Both the position numbers and the translations under genes were made by a program. Shown in pieces: positions 16,798 through 26,420 of a stretch of DNA of 64,000 nt. The stretch is from a bacterium (GTDB lineage: Bacteria; Planctomycetota; JAFGQW01). Numbering within the stretch: the first letter of the stretch is position 1; every line of letters starts with the position of its first letter. Under the pieces are notes generated by a model. It saw nothing but the letters and a program-made list of their open reading frames with translations. It was not told the DNA's origin and searched no databases. The stretch lies in the NCBI GenBank assembly GCA_030426805.1, contig JAUHXU010000003.1, forward strand, positions 434,001-498,000, given 5' to 3'.

Positions 16798-17950
16798 CGC
16801 GCAAGCGCTCGACGACGTCCACGACCGTATCGATCGCGCGCGTGACGTCGTCGTCGGTCGTCGTCTCGCCCAGCGAGAGTCGCAGCGCCCCTCGCGCCGC
16901 ATCGCGTGACTCGCCGGTCGCCGTCAGCACGTGCGACGGGTCGATCTGTCCCGTCACACACGCGGAACCGGTGGACGCGCAAACGCCGCGCAAGTCGAGG
17001 CCGACGACGAGCGCATCGCCGTCGACGTGATCGAACACGAACGACGCGATTCCCGGGAGCCGCTCGTCACGAGCCCCGGTGATACGTCCGCCCGCCTTCG
17101 CGGCGATCGCCTCGAGCAGGCGATCGCGCAACCCGGCGAGCCGCGCCGCCTCGCGCGCGACGTGATCCGGGTCGAGCCGCGCGGCCGCGACGCCGAAGCC
17201 GACGATCGCCGCGGTGTTCAACGTGCCGGCGCGCAGCCCCTCCTCCTGGAAGCCCCCGTGCAGCAGCGGCGCGAGCGCGATCCCGCCGTCCGCGCCGCCG
17301 CGGACCCAGAGCGCGCCGACGCCGGTCGGCCCCCCGAGCTTGTGCGCCGACACGCTGAGCAGGTCGCAGCCGATCGCGCGTACGTCGACCGGCACGTGGC
17401 CGACGCTTTGCACGGCATCGACGTGGTAGAGCGCACCGGTGCCACGCACGATCTCGGCGATCGCCTCGACCGGCTGAATCGTGCCGATCTCGTTGTTCCC
17501 GTGCATCACCGACACGAGGGCGGTGCCCGGCACGATCGCGGCCCCGACGGCCGCCGGCGCGACCCGGCCCGCCGCGTCCGCACCGGCGATCGCGAGCGGA
17601 TGCCCGAGCGCCTCGAGGAACCAGGCCGGGGCGAGCACCGCCTTGTGCTCGATCGCGCTGACGACGAACGGCGCCCCGCGACGATTCGGGTGCAGCAGCA
17701 CGCCCTTGAGCGCGAAGTTGTTCGCCTCGGTGCCGCCGCCGGTGAAGACGATTTCGCCCGGCTCGCCGCCGACGAGGCGAGCGACGTGCGTGCGCGCCTC
17801 CTCGACCGCCCGCGCCGCGGCACGCCCCCGCGCGTGCTGGGACGACGCGTTGCCCGCGTCGTCGCCGAGCCACGGCAGCATCGCCTCCCGCACCGCCGGC
17901 GCGAGCGGCGTCGTCGCAGCGTGATCGAGGTAGATCGACGGCGTCGCCAT
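16781..17950 (-). CDS. Cysteine desulfurase (NifS/IscS-like, class V aminotransferase fold)
   Basis: 389 residues from the ATG at 17950. All active-site landmarks are present: YLDHAATTP at the start, the PLP-contacting histidine in SAIEHKAVL (about 102), NNEIGTIQP, the PLP lysine in SAHKLGGPTG (K204) and the catalytic cysteine in CASTGSAC (C331). The enzyme removes sulfur from L-cysteine as a persulfide for Fe-S clusters or tRNA thiolation. The short active-site loop (STGSACVTG) resembles the NifS/IscS group rather than SufS. No IscU, IscA or MnmA gene adjoins it. The gene converges on and overlaps the HEAT gene by 17 bases. Confidence 0.9.
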   Translation of the reverse strand: MATPSIYLDHAATTPLAPAVREAMLPWLGDDAGNASSQHARGRAAARAVEEARTHVARLVGGEPGEIVFTGGGTEANNFALKGVLLHPNRRGAPFVVSAIEHKAVLAPAWFLEALGHPLAIAGADAAGRVAPAAVGAAIVPGTALVSVMHGNNEIGTIQPVEAIAEIVRGTGALYHVDAVQSVGHVPVDVRAIGCDLLSVSAHKLGGPTGVGALWVRGGADGGIALAPLLHGGFQEEGLRAGTLNTAAIVGFGVAAARLDPDHVAREAARLAGLRDRLLEAIAAKAGGRITGARDERLPGIASFVFDHVDGDALVVGLDLRGVCASTGSACVTGQIDPSHVLTATGESRDAARGALRLSLGETTTDDDVTRAIDTVVDVVERLRVSRRR

Positions 17951-18024
17951 GCGTCGCCTCCGGCGCTAAACGTTCGAGGAGTCCGTTCGACTTCGCTTAC
18001 TACTCTACAGCCGGAACCGACGCG

Positions 18025-18624
18025 ATGCGAATCATCGGAGGCGCGTTTCGCGGAACATCGCTCGTCGCACCGAGCGGCCGCGGGACCCGCCCGCCACTCG
18101 ACCGCCAGCGCGAGACGATCTTCAACATCGTCGGCCCTCGCGTGCGGGGCGCGCGCGTGCTCGACGTCTTCGCCGGCTCGGGGAGCTTCGGCCTCGAAGC
18201 GCTCAGCCGTGGTGCGGAGTCCGCCGCGTTCGTCGAGACCGGTCGCCCGGCGCTGCGCGCGCTCGAAACGAACATCGCGACGCTCGCCGTCGACGAGTGC
18301 GCCACGGTGCACCGGACCGACGCGTTGCGACTGCCGAGCGACGAGTCGATCGGCGGACCGTACGATCTCGTCTTTCTCGATCCGCCCTACGCGTGGCTCG
18401 AAAACCCCGGCGCGCTGATGCGCTTCGCGACGATCCTCGATGCGCTCGACGAACGCGTCGCGCGGCCGGGTCTCGTCGTGTTCCGCTTGCCGCTCGGCTC
18501 GGGCCTGCCGCGCACCGCCCGCGGCGCGACCCACGTGGACATTCGCGACGACGGACGCTCCCGCGTCCACTACGTGCACTACGAACCGTCGGCCGACGCC
18601 GACGGTGGAGAGGATACGCAATGA
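18025..18624 (+). CDS. rsmD: 16S rRNA (guanine966-N2)-methyltransferase RsmD
   Basis: 199 residues. The start MRIIGGAFRGTSL and RPPLDRQRETIFNI, the SAM-binding VLDVFAGSGSFGLEALSRGA and the catalytic DLVFLDPPY are typical of RsmD, which methylates G966 of 16S rRNA during small-subunit assembly. Length is normal for the family. The C-terminal 20 residues are acidic and variable. The downstream OsmC-family gene starts within its stop codon (ATGA), so the two are coupled. The gene is divergent from the cysteine desulfurase across 74 bases. Confidence 0.9.
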   Translation: MRIIGGAFRGTSLVAPSGRGTRPPLDRQRETIFNIVGPRVRGARVLDVFAGSGSFGLEALSRGAESAAFVETGRPALRALETNIATLAVDECATVHRTDALRLPSDESIGGPYDLVFLDPPYAWLENPGALMRFATILDALDERVARPGLVVFRLPLGSGLPRTARGATHVDIRDDGRSRVHYVHYEPSADADGGEDTQ

Positions 18625-19028
18625 CGACGATCTCGATCGCCTACCAGGGCGACTTTCACTGCGAGGCCACCCATGGCCCCTCCGGCGACCGCCTGCAGAC
18701 CGATCTGCCCGCGGACAACGGCGGCCGCGGCGAGGCGTTCTCGCCGACCGACCTCGTCGCGACCGCACTGGGCACCTGCATGATGACGATCATGGCGAAG
18801 GTCGCCGAACGCAACGACGTCGACCTGCGGGCGGCCACGGTGCGCGTGGAGAAGACGATGGCGGCCGACCCCCGGCGGATCGCCCGGCTCGCGACCGTCA
18901 TCGAATTGCCACAAACCCTTACAGAACGCGACCGAAAGTCGCTCGAACGGGCCGCGCTCACGTGTCCGGTGCACCGGACGCTCGGGGAGACGGTCGAACT
19001 GCCGGTCGACTTCCGGTATGTGCGCTGA
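18621..19028 (+). CDS. OsmC/YhfA-family thiol peroxidase-like protein
   Basis: 135 residues from the ATG at 18621, with GGAGAGG about 8 bases upstream. The OsmC fold is recognisable: GDRLQTDLPADNGGRGEAFS, SPTDLVATALGTCMMTIMA with the first redox cysteine, and LTCPVHRTL with the second. OsmC proteins reduce organic hydroperoxides with these paired cysteines in the cytoplasm. The start overlaps the rsmD stop by four bases. The short variant without a long N-terminal strand region matches the YhfA-like branch. Physiological substrate cannot be read from sequence. Confidence 0.87.
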   Translation: MTTISIAYQGDFHCEATHGPSGDRLQTDLPADNGGRGEAFSPTDLVATALGTCMMTIMAKVAERNDVDLRAATVRVEKTMAADPRRIARLATVIELPQTLTERDRKSLERAALTCPVHRTLGETVELPVDFRYVR

Positions 19029-19153
19029 GCGGACCCGATCTCCGTGAAGTTTGGTGCCGGTCGTGATACGCTGAAGGGCAAAGCGTGTCCTCTCGCGGGG
19101 CCCGGCCGACGCTTGTTCGACGGCGACCCGACGCGAGACAATGGAGAATCGAA

Positions 19154-19852
19154 GTGAAACAGATCCACCGCTACGCACTACTGATCAGCACGTTGGCCGC
19201 CGTTCTCGCGGCCGCGCCGACGGCGACCGCGCAGAAGAAGAAGAAAGACGAACCGTTCACCGCGCCCGAGGGCATGAAGATCATCGAGCTCAAGCCCGGC
19301 AAGGGCCCGACGCTGATGGTCGTCGTCCCGGACGACAAGGCCTACCGCAGCCGTGGTGGAACGAAGCTCGGCGCCGCGATGGGCATCCGCTTCAAAGAAG
19401 AAGGCCACGTGTTCCTGATGGCCTACGGCACGACGTACGAGCCCAAGCACGAAATCACGTTCGCCCCGGCGGTCGTCGGCTCCTCCGAATCGGCGCAGAG
19501 CTGTGCACGCGCCTGCCAGAAGGCGAACCTCGAGCGCTTCAAGAAGGTGAAGAAGTCCAAGGGCAAGCGCTTCAAGTCGCCCGCGGGCAAGGGCGCCTAC
19601 GCCGACCTGGTCGTGAGCGATCCCATCGAGAAGATCGGAACCCTCTACATGGAGGAGTTCACGAAGGGCGCCGCGTCGATCGATGCGACGAAGAGCTACG
19701 ACCCGCGCACGATCACGATGGAACTTCGCTTCCTCTACATCCAGAGCAAGCACGGCTGCCACGAACTCGTCGCGATGGGCACGAAGGGCTGCTTCAAGAA
19801 GTGCCGTAAGCAGATCCAGAAGCTCTTCGAGAGTTTCCGCCTGAAGGAATAG
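19154..19852 (+). CDS. Secreted, lysine-rich, cysteine-containing hypothetical protein
   Basis: 232 residues from the GTG at 19154, with GGAGA six bases upstream; the signal peptide (about 6-26, ending TATAQ) only makes sense from this start. The mature part begins with a lysine cluster (KKKKDEP) and is basic overall. Five or six cysteines occur in small groups near the middle and end (SCARACQ, HGCHE, KGCFKKCRK), which suggests disulfides in the periplasm. The rest looks like a mixed alpha/beta domain. I do not recognise the family. It stands alone, ends 13 bases from a convergent radical SAM gene and has no obvious functional neighbour. Confidence 0.75.
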   Translation: MKQIHRYALLISTLAAVLAAAPTATAQKKKKDEPFTAPEGMKIIELKPGKGPTLMVVVPDDKAYRSRGGTKLGAAMGIRFKEEGHVFLMAYGTTYEPKHEITFAPAVVGSSESAQSCARACQKANLERFKKVKKSKGKRFKSPAGKGAYADLVVSDPIEKIGTLYMEEFTKGAASIDATKSYDPRTITMELRFLYIQSKHGCHELVAMGTKGCFKKCRKQIQKLFESFRLKE

Positions 19853-19864
19853 CGAGCCCAGCGG

Positions 19865-20905
19865 CTACGCGAAGAGATCGGGCGTCTCGTGCGGGCGACG
19901 AAAGGTCGTTCGGCGGGACGCCCGTTCGTCGTACTCCGGCGTCCGCCCTCCTTCGGCGCGGAGGCCGAACCGCCGGCACGACGTCTCGAACAGCCGGTGC
20001 AGCACCGCCCACCGCTCGCCCGCCCCGGCCATCCGACGCCCGAAGCGCGCATCGTCGAGGGCGCCGTCCCGCATCGACCGCTGGGCATGCTCGATCTTCG
20101 ACCATCGGTCGGGGAACGCCTCGCGCATGCGCGCCTCGAACACGCCGCGCACCGGTCCGGGCAGACGCAGCAGGATCGAAAACGCACGGGTGGCACCGGC
20201 GTCCCGGGCCCGCTCGAGCAAGCGCGGAATGTCGGACTCGTTGAGGCCGGGGATGATCGGTGCGACGGCGATGCCCGTCTCGATGCCCGCGTCGGCGAAC
20301 GTGCGTAGCGCGTCGAAGCGACGGCTCGGCGGCGGCGCATACGGCTCGACCGCGCGGCAGACCGCGGCGTCGTCGAACGGGATCGACAGGAAGACGGTGA
20401 CCCGGGCGCGCTCGTGCAGCTCCGCGAGCAGCGCGACGTCGCGCTCGACGAGCACGCTCTTCGTGATGATCGCGACCGGGTTGCGGTAGTCGCGGCACAC
20501 CTCGAGGCACGCGCGCGTGAGACCGTAGCTCGCCTCGAGCGGCTGGTAGCAGTCGGTCACACCGGAGAACGAGACCAGTTCGCCGCGCCACGACTTGCGG
20601 TCGAAGGCACGACGAAGCGCCGTCGCGGCATTGGTCTTCACGACGAGCTTGCGCTCGAAGTCCGTCCCGGCGCCGAAGTCGAGATACTCGTGGTACGGCC
20701 GCGCGTAGCAGTAGGCGCACCCGTGGAAGCAGCCGCGGTACGGATTCACGCTCCACGAGAAGTCGACGTCCGGGCTGTCGTTGTGCGTCAGCACCTCGCC
20801 CGCGGTCTCCTCGTAGACCTCGAGCTGCGCCGCCGGCGGCTCGCCGATCCACTCGACGTGCGCGGCGTGCCACGGGTTCGGCGGGTTGCTGACGCGGCGG
20901 ACCAT
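19865..20905 (-). CDS. PA0069/SplB-like radical SAM protein
   Basis: 346 residues from the ATG at 20905. The N-terminus (VRRVSNPPNPW) is followed by VDFSWSVNPYRGCFHGCAYC, which carries the radical SAM cluster motif CxxxCxxC and is diagnostic for the PA0069/Rv2578c family. Next come GVTDCYQPLE, a SAM-barrel core (VAIITKSVLVERDVALLAEL, IAPIIPGLNESDIPRLLERA-like segments) and a C-terminal extension. The family resembles spore photoproduct lyase but its substrate is unknown. A TATACT element lies 8 bases before the start codon, suggesting a leaderless message, and the gene is divergent from the SenB-like gene across 70 bases. Confidence 0.88.
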   Translation of the reverse strand: MVRRVSNPPNPWHAAHVEWIGEPPAAQLEVYEETAGEVLTHNDSPDVDFSWSVNPYRGCFHGCAYCYARPYHEYLDFGAGTDFERKLVVKTNAATALRRAFDRKSWRGELVSFSGVTDCYQPLEASYGLTRACLEVCRDYRNPVAIITKSVLVERDVALLAELHERARVTVFLSIPFDDAAVCRAVEPYAPPPSRRFDALRTFADAGIETGIAVAPIIPGLNESDIPRLLERARDAGATRAFSILLRLPGPVRGVFEARMREAFPDRWSKIEHAQRSMRDGALDDARFGRRMAGAGERWAVLHRLFETSCRRFGLRAEGGRTPEYDERASRRTTFRRPHETPDLFA

Positions 20906-20913
20906 CGCCGCCG

Positions 20914-20919
20914 AGTATA
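20914..20919 (-). promoter_or_regulatory. -10 element TATACT eight bases before the radical SAM start codon
   Basis: On the minus strand TATACT is followed by eight bases and the ATG at 20905. Transcription would begin at or beside the start codon. There is no ribosome site upstream of that ATG. Confidence 0.5.
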
Positions 20920-20975
20920 CATCGACGCGGGGCCTGCTGCGGAGTATGCTCGCTTCGCAACGCCGAAGGACGCCC

Positions 20976-21956
20976 ATGCCCGCACCGCACATCACGATCG
21001 CCGCGCCGGCGCGCGAGCCGCTGATCGGCAACCGGATCACGGCGCGCCGCTGGACCGCGATGCTCCGCGACCTCGGCTATCGCGTTCGCACGGTCGAACG
21101 TTGGGACGGTCGCCCGACCGACGTGCTGATCGCCGTGCACGCACGCCGGTCGCATCCGTCGGCCCGGGCGTTCAAGCGCGCGCATCCCGATCGATCGCTC
21201 GTCGTCGTGCTGTCCGGCACGGACGCCTACCGCGACCTGCCGGACGACGCTCGGGCGCGTGAGTCGCTGCGGCTCGCGGACCGGATCGTCACGCTGCAAG
21301 CCGACGCGCTCGACTGCATCCCGCGCGACGAGCGCTCCCGGGCGACGACGATCCTTCAATCGGCCACGCCGACGCCCGACGTCACGCGGCCGCGATACCG
21401 GCGCGGCGACCGGCTCGAGATCGTGCAACTCGCATCGCTCCGACCGGTGAAGGACCCGTTCCTGATCGTTCGTGCCCTCCGGCACCTGCCGGCCGACGTC
21501 GCGGTCCGGGTCACCCACGCCGGCCCGTCGCCGACCGCCGCCGCGACACGTCGCGCACACCGCGCGGCCGAACGCGACCCGCGCTATCGGTGGCTCGGCG
21601 CGGTCACGGCCGCGCGCGCCCGGCGCCTCCTCGCGACGAGCCACCTCGCGATCCTGACGTCGCACTCCGAGGGCGGCGCGAACGTCGTCGCCGAGGCAGC
21701 GGTCGATCGGGTGCCCCTGCTCGCGACGCGGGTGGGCGGCACCGTCGGCCAGCTCGGCCCGGACTACCCCGGCTACCTCGCGGTCGGTGACGCGCGCGGC
21801 CTGGCCGAGCGCATCGGGGCGCTCGCCGCCGACCCGCGCGCGCTGGGCGCCCTGCGCACGGCGATGCGCGAACGCGCGTCGGCGTTCTCGCCCGCCCGCG
21901 AACGGCGCGCGCTCGCGGCACTCCTCCGACCGCTGTGCGGACGCCCGGCGGGGTGA
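20976..21956 (+). CDS. senB: SenB-like selenosugar synthase (GT4-fold glycosyltransferase)
   Basis: 326 residues from the ATG at 20976, with AAGGA five bases upstream and a possible TATGCT -10 at 20945. The N-terminal half matches the SenB/TIGR04348 family as I know it: GNRITARRW, VLIAVHARRSHPSA, VVVLSGTDAYRDLP, SLRLADRIVTLQ and TILQSA. The C-terminal half is a GT-B donor domain (LEIVQLASLRPVKDPFLIVR, SHSEGGANVVAEAA). SenB joins selenophosphate to a UDP-sugar to make a selenosugar, the step before SenA forms the C-Se bond in selenoneine synthesis. SenA and a SenC/SelD homologue are not in the window, so the pathway is not proven here. A generic glycosyltransferase is the alternative. Confidence 0.75.
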   Translation: MPAPHITIAAPAREPLIGNRITARRWTAMLRDLGYRVRTVERWDGRPTDVLIAVHARRSHPSARAFKRAHPDRSLVVVLSGTDAYRDLPDDARARESLRLADRIVTLQADALDCIPRDERSRATTILQSATPTPDVTRPRYRRGDRLEIVQLASLRPVKDPFLIVRALRHLPADVAVRVTHAGPSPTAAATRRAHRAAERDPRYRWLGAVTAARARRLLATSHLAILTSHSEGGANVVAEAAVDRVPLLATRVGGTVGQLGPDYPGYLAVGDARGLAERIGALAADPRALGALRTAMRERASAFSPARERRALAALLRPLCGRPAG

Positions 21957-21962
21957 TACGAT
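21957..21962 (+). promoter_or_regulatory. -10 element TACGAT overlapping the senB-like stop region, seven bases before the next start
   Basis: TACGAT begins one base after the TGA of the SenB-like gene and is followed by CGGCGGC and the ATG at 21970. Spacing equals that at 13672 and 55097, so the downstream lipoprotein methyltransferase probably has its own leaderless promoter. Confidence 0.5.
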
Positions 21963-21969
21963 CGGCGGC

Positions 21970-22680
21970 ATGATCCACCGACACCACCTCGCACTCGCCG
22001 TGGCGCTCGTGCTGGCCGCATGCGCCGGCAGCCCCGACGGCGAAACCTCCGTCCGGCCCGGCATCAACCAGGCCTACTACGACGACCCGAGCATCGACAC
22101 GTGGCGGGCGCGCTTCGAGCGTCCCGACCGCGAGATCTTCGCCAAGCGCGACGAGATCGTGCGGCGCATCAAGCTCCGCCCCGGCCTGTCGGTCGCCGAC
22201 ATCGGCGCCGGCACCGGGTTCATCGCGCTGCAGATGGCGCGCGAAGTCGGTGCGGACGGGACGGTCTACGCGGTGGAACTGATGCCGACGTTCATCGAGC
22301 ACATCGACAAGACCGCACGCGAGCAAGGCGTCACGAATCTGCGCACCGTGCAGTGCACCGAGCGCGACCTCGCGCTCGCACCGAACTCGATCGACCTCGC
22401 GTTCGGGTGCGACGTCTACCACCACTTCGAGTATCCGCAGTCGTCGCTCGCATCCCTGCGCCGCGCGCTGAAGCCCGGCGGATACTTCGTGCTCGTCGAC
22501 TTCCACCGGATCCCCGGCCGCAGCAGCGACTGGGTGATGGGGCACGTCCGCGCGGGTCAGGAGGTCTTCGAGCGGGAGATCGAGGCCGCGGGCTTCGAGA
22601 AGATCGGCGAGGAGCGCTTCATGCAGACGTGCTACTTCGTGCGCTTCAAGAAGACGTCGGATCCGCCGACCGACCCGTAG
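21970..22680 (+). CDS. Lipoprotein with a class I SAM-dependent methyltransferase domain
   Basis: 236 residues from the ATG at 21970. The N-terminus is a lipoprotein signal ([20 protein letters not shown]) with lipobox LAAC, cysteine near residue 19. A class I methyltransferase follows: a lead-in with [20 protein letters not shown], then motif [19 protein letters not shown] at the end of beta 2, [13 protein letters not shown] and [12 protein letters not shown]. The methyltransferase core is intact, yet the signal should export it, where SAM is not normally available. Homologues with this layout occur in several phyla; their substrate is not known to me. Its end overlaps a convergent methyltransferase gene by 35 bases. 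Confidence 0.85.
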   Translation: MIHRHHLALAVALVLAACAGSPDGETSVRPGINQAYYDDPSIDTWRARFERPDREIFAKRDEIVRRIKLRPGLSVADIGAGTGFIALQMAREVGADGTVYAVELMPTFIEHIDKTAREQGVTNLRTVQCTERDLALAPNSIDLAFGCDVYHHFEYPQSSLASLRRALKPGGYFVLVDFHRIPGRSSDWVMGHVRAGQEVFEREIEAAGFEKIGEERFMQTCYFVRFKKTSDPPTDP

Positions 22681-23410
22681 GCCGCGCCGCGACGATCCAG
22701 TCCTCCCCGAACGCGAGCCCGCCGTTCGCGCGCGCGAACGCGGTCGCCTCGCGCCGCATTCGTCCGATCTCCCGCGCCAGCGCCCGCGCGAGCCCACGAT
22801 TCTCGACGCTCGGCAGGTAGCGCATCCCGACGCGCAGCTGCTGGCCGACGAAGTCGGCCCCGTAGCGGATCGGGAACGAGCGCGCCTCGACGATCTCGTA
22901 GCCCGAACGCTCGAGCGCGTGGCGCACCCAGTCGATCGGATACTCGCGGTAGCAGCGGCCGCCGCCGAGCAGGATGCACGCGTCCCGCAGCCGAGCGATC
23001 CGACGCACGACCCGCCCCGCCGGCGTCTCCGGTCCGGGCTCGTACGGCGCCAGCCCGACCGCGTAAAGCATGCCGCCGACGTGCGGCCGCAGCCGCTCGA
23101 AGAGCCGCGTCTGAAAGCTCGGCGCGAACCCCTCGACGGCACCCAACAGGTAGTCGGCGATGACCGTCTCGAACCGCTCGCCAGCGAGCAGCGCCTCGTC
23201 GGTCCAGTTGCCGACGACCATCCGGCCGTCCGGGTGACGCCCTTCGAGACGCCGCCCCTCGCGCGGGTCCCCGGTGACCGCGACCCACCCGTCGGTCGCG
23301 AGCGACTCGATCCACGCGAGCGAGTGGGAGCCGGTCCCGGCATCGAGGACACGCCCCCACGGCTGCTCGCCCTGCAGGTGCTCGATGAAGTCGAAGAGCG
23401 TGTCGGCCAC
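22646..23410 (-). CDS. Class I SAM-dependent methyltransferase, cytoplasmic
   Basis: 254 residues from a GTG start. Motif I is [14 protein letters not shown], followed by VTGDPREG and the acceptor-region segment [16 protein letters not shown] helical insert ([20 protein letters not shown]) and a C-terminal extension follow. Length and motifs fit a small-molecule or lipid methyltransferase, but no specific family is recognisable. There is no signal peptide, unlike the methyltransferase it converges with (35-base overlap of 3' ends). It is divergent from trmFO across about 105 bases. Confidence 0.78.
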   Translation of the reverse strand: MADTLFDFIEHLQGEQPWGRVLDAGTGSHSLAWIESLATDGWVAVTGDPREGRRLEGRHPDGRMVVGNWTDEALLAGERFETVIADYLLGAVEGFAPSFQTRLFERLRPHVGGMLYAVGLAPYEPGPETPAGRVVRRIARLRDACILLGGGRCYREYPIDWVRHALERSGYEIVEARSFPIRYGADFVGQQLRVGMRYLPSVENRGLARALAREIGRMRREATAFARANGGLAFGEDWIVAARPTGRSADPTSS

Positions 23411-23451
23411 GGGAGTGCTCGCGAGGTTGTCGCCGACGCGCGGTGCGCGGC

Positions 23452-23460
23452 TGCTATACG
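23452..23460 (+). promoter_or_regulatory. Extended -10 promoter (TGC-TATACG) for trmFO
   Basis: TATACG (23455-23460) is preceded by TGC, the extended -10 pattern that compensates for a missing -35. It lies 55 bases upstream of the trmFO start. Confidence 0.4.
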
Positions 23461-23515
23461 TTCCGGAACCCGGCCGCCCACTTTACCAGCCCGGCCGGAT
23501 CGACGGGAGCTCAGC

Positions 23516-24877
23516 GTGGCGCGAACGACGACGGTGCACGTGATCGGAGCCGGCCTCGCCGGCACCGAAGCGGCATGGCAACTCGCCGAGGCCGGCGTCG
23601 CGGTCGTGCTGCACGAGATGCGACCGGTGCGCTCGACGCCGGCGCACCACACCGCGGACGCCGCCGAGCTGGTATGCAGCAACTCGTTCGGCGCACGCGC
23701 GGTCGATCGCGCCGCCGGGCTGTTGCACGAGGAGCTGCGCCGCCTCGGCTCGCTCGTGATCCGCACGGCCGACGAGCACGCGGTGCCGGCCGGCGGTGCA
23801 CTCGCCGTCGACCGCGCGACGTTCGGCGCCGCGCTGACCGACGCGCTCGCGTCGCACCCGCGGATCGAGTTCCGGCGCGAGGAGGTCGAGGCGCTTCCGG
23901 CCGACGGCGTCGCCGTGCTCGCCACCGGCCCGCTGACGAGCGATGCGCTCGCCGACGACCTCCACCGCTTCACCGGCCTCGACGCGATGAGCTTCTTCGA
24001 CGCGGCGAGCCCGATCGTCGACGGCGAGACGATCGACCGCTCGATCGCGTTCGTCCAGTCGCGTTACGATCGCGGCGAGGCGGCCTACCTGAACTGCCCG
24101 TTCGACCGGGAGACCTACCGCGCGTTCCGCGACGCGCTCGTCGCCGCCGAGCAAGTCCCGCTGAAGGACTTCGAGCGCGAGTCGGCGACGTTCTTCGAGG
24201 GGTGCCTTCCGATCGAAGAGCTCGCACGGCGCGGCGAGGACACGATGCGCTTCGGTCCGCTCAAACCGGTCGGGCTCTCGGTGCCGGGCAAGACCGACGA
24301 CCGCGGCCGCCCGCTCCGACCGTACGCCGCGGTGCAACTCCGGCAGGAGGACCGGGCGGGCAAGCTGTGGAACCTCGTCGGCTTCCAGACCAACCTCAAG
24401 TGGGGCGAACAGACGCGCATCTTCCGGATGATCCCGGGGCTCGAGCGGGCCGAGTTCGTCCGCCTCGGCGTGATGCACCGCAACACGTTCCTCAACGCCC
24501 CCCGGCTCCTCGACCCGACGCTGCAGTTCCGCGCCCGCCCGACGCTGCTGGCGGCCGGCCAGCTCGTCGGCACCGAGGGCTACGCATGCGCGGTCGGCGG
24601 CGGCTGGCTCGCCGGGACGAACGCGGCCCGGCTCGTGACCGGCCGCGAGCCGATCACGCTGCCGACGACGACGATGCTCGGTTCGCTCGCGCACTTCATC
24701 GCGACCGCGAGCCCGAAGCACTTCCAGCCGATGCCGGCGAATTTCGGGCTGCTGCCGGAACTCCCGGAGCGGGTTCGGAACAAGCGGGAGCGCTACGGTC
24801 GCTACGCCGAACGGGCCCTCGCCGATCTCGCGCCGTTTGGCCCGGAGCGCCCGCTTCGAGACGTTCCGGGCGCTTGA
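23516..24877 (+). CDS. trmFO: TrmFO, folate- and FAD-dependent tRNA uracil-54 C5-methyltransferase
   Basis: 453 residues from the GTG at 23516, with GGGAG six bases upstream. The FAD-binding start [20 protein letters not shown] and the family stretches [80 protein letters not shown] and [16 protein letters not shown] are all present. TrmFO makes 5-methyluridine at position 54 of tRNA using methylenetetrahydrofolate, in place of SAM-dependent TrmA. Catalytic cysteines expected in the family are visible (CSNSF, EGYAC). Length is normal. It stands alone upstream of citrate synthase. Confidence 0.93.
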   Translation: MARTTTVHVIGAGLAGTEAAWQLAEAGVAVVLHEMRPVRSTPAHHTADAAELVCSNSFGARAVDRAAGLLHEELRRLGSLVIRTADEHAVPAGGALAVDRATFGAALTDALASHPRIEFRREEVEALPADGVAVLATGPLTSDALADDLHRFTGLDAMSFFDAASPIVDGETIDRSIAFVQSRYDRGEAAYLNCPFDRETYRAFRDALVAAEQVPLKDFERESATFFEGCLPIEELARRGEDTMRFGPLKPVGLSVPGKTDDRGRPLRPYAAVQLRQEDRAGKLWNLVGFQTNLKWGEQTRIFRMIPGLERAEFVRLGVMHRNTFLNAPRLLDPTLQFRARPTLLAAGQLVGTEGYACAVGGGWLAGTNAARLVTGREPITLPTTTMLGSLAHFIATASPKHFQPMPANFGLLPELPERVRNKRERYGRYAERALADLAPFGPERPLRDVPGA

Positions 24878-25034
24878 AGGCGCCCCTCCGGGCGCTTATA
24901 TGTTCGACCGAAACGGGTGCATTTCCGCGCTCGTTGAGACGCCGCGCCCTCCCTGCCCACCGGCCTCCGGCGGCTCGGCCCAGCCGTCCGAACGGCGAAC
25001 CCAATGATCGAACGCCAACCATCGGAGGATTGAC

Positions 25035-26345
<1,311 letters not shown>

Positions 26346-26376
26346 CACCGGTTCGACCCGTTTCGAGACACGTACA

Positions 26377-26404
26377 CGCCGGGCCGAGATGCCCGGCGAT
26401 TTCG
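26377..26404 (+). terminator. Hairpin after citrate synthase, possible weak terminator
   Basis: CGCCGGGC (26377-26384) pairs with GCCCGGCG (26391-26398) over a six-base loop, followed by only a short ATTT tract. It could terminate or attenuate transcription between gltA and the PEP carboxykinase gene. Confidence 0.4.
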
Positions 26405-26420
26405 GTTTGGAGATCGTGAG

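Noticed and set aside
24868-24885. Terminator at the end of trmFO
   Set aside because: A six-pair GGGCGC/GCGCCC stem exists but it includes the stop codon in its loop and has no T tract.
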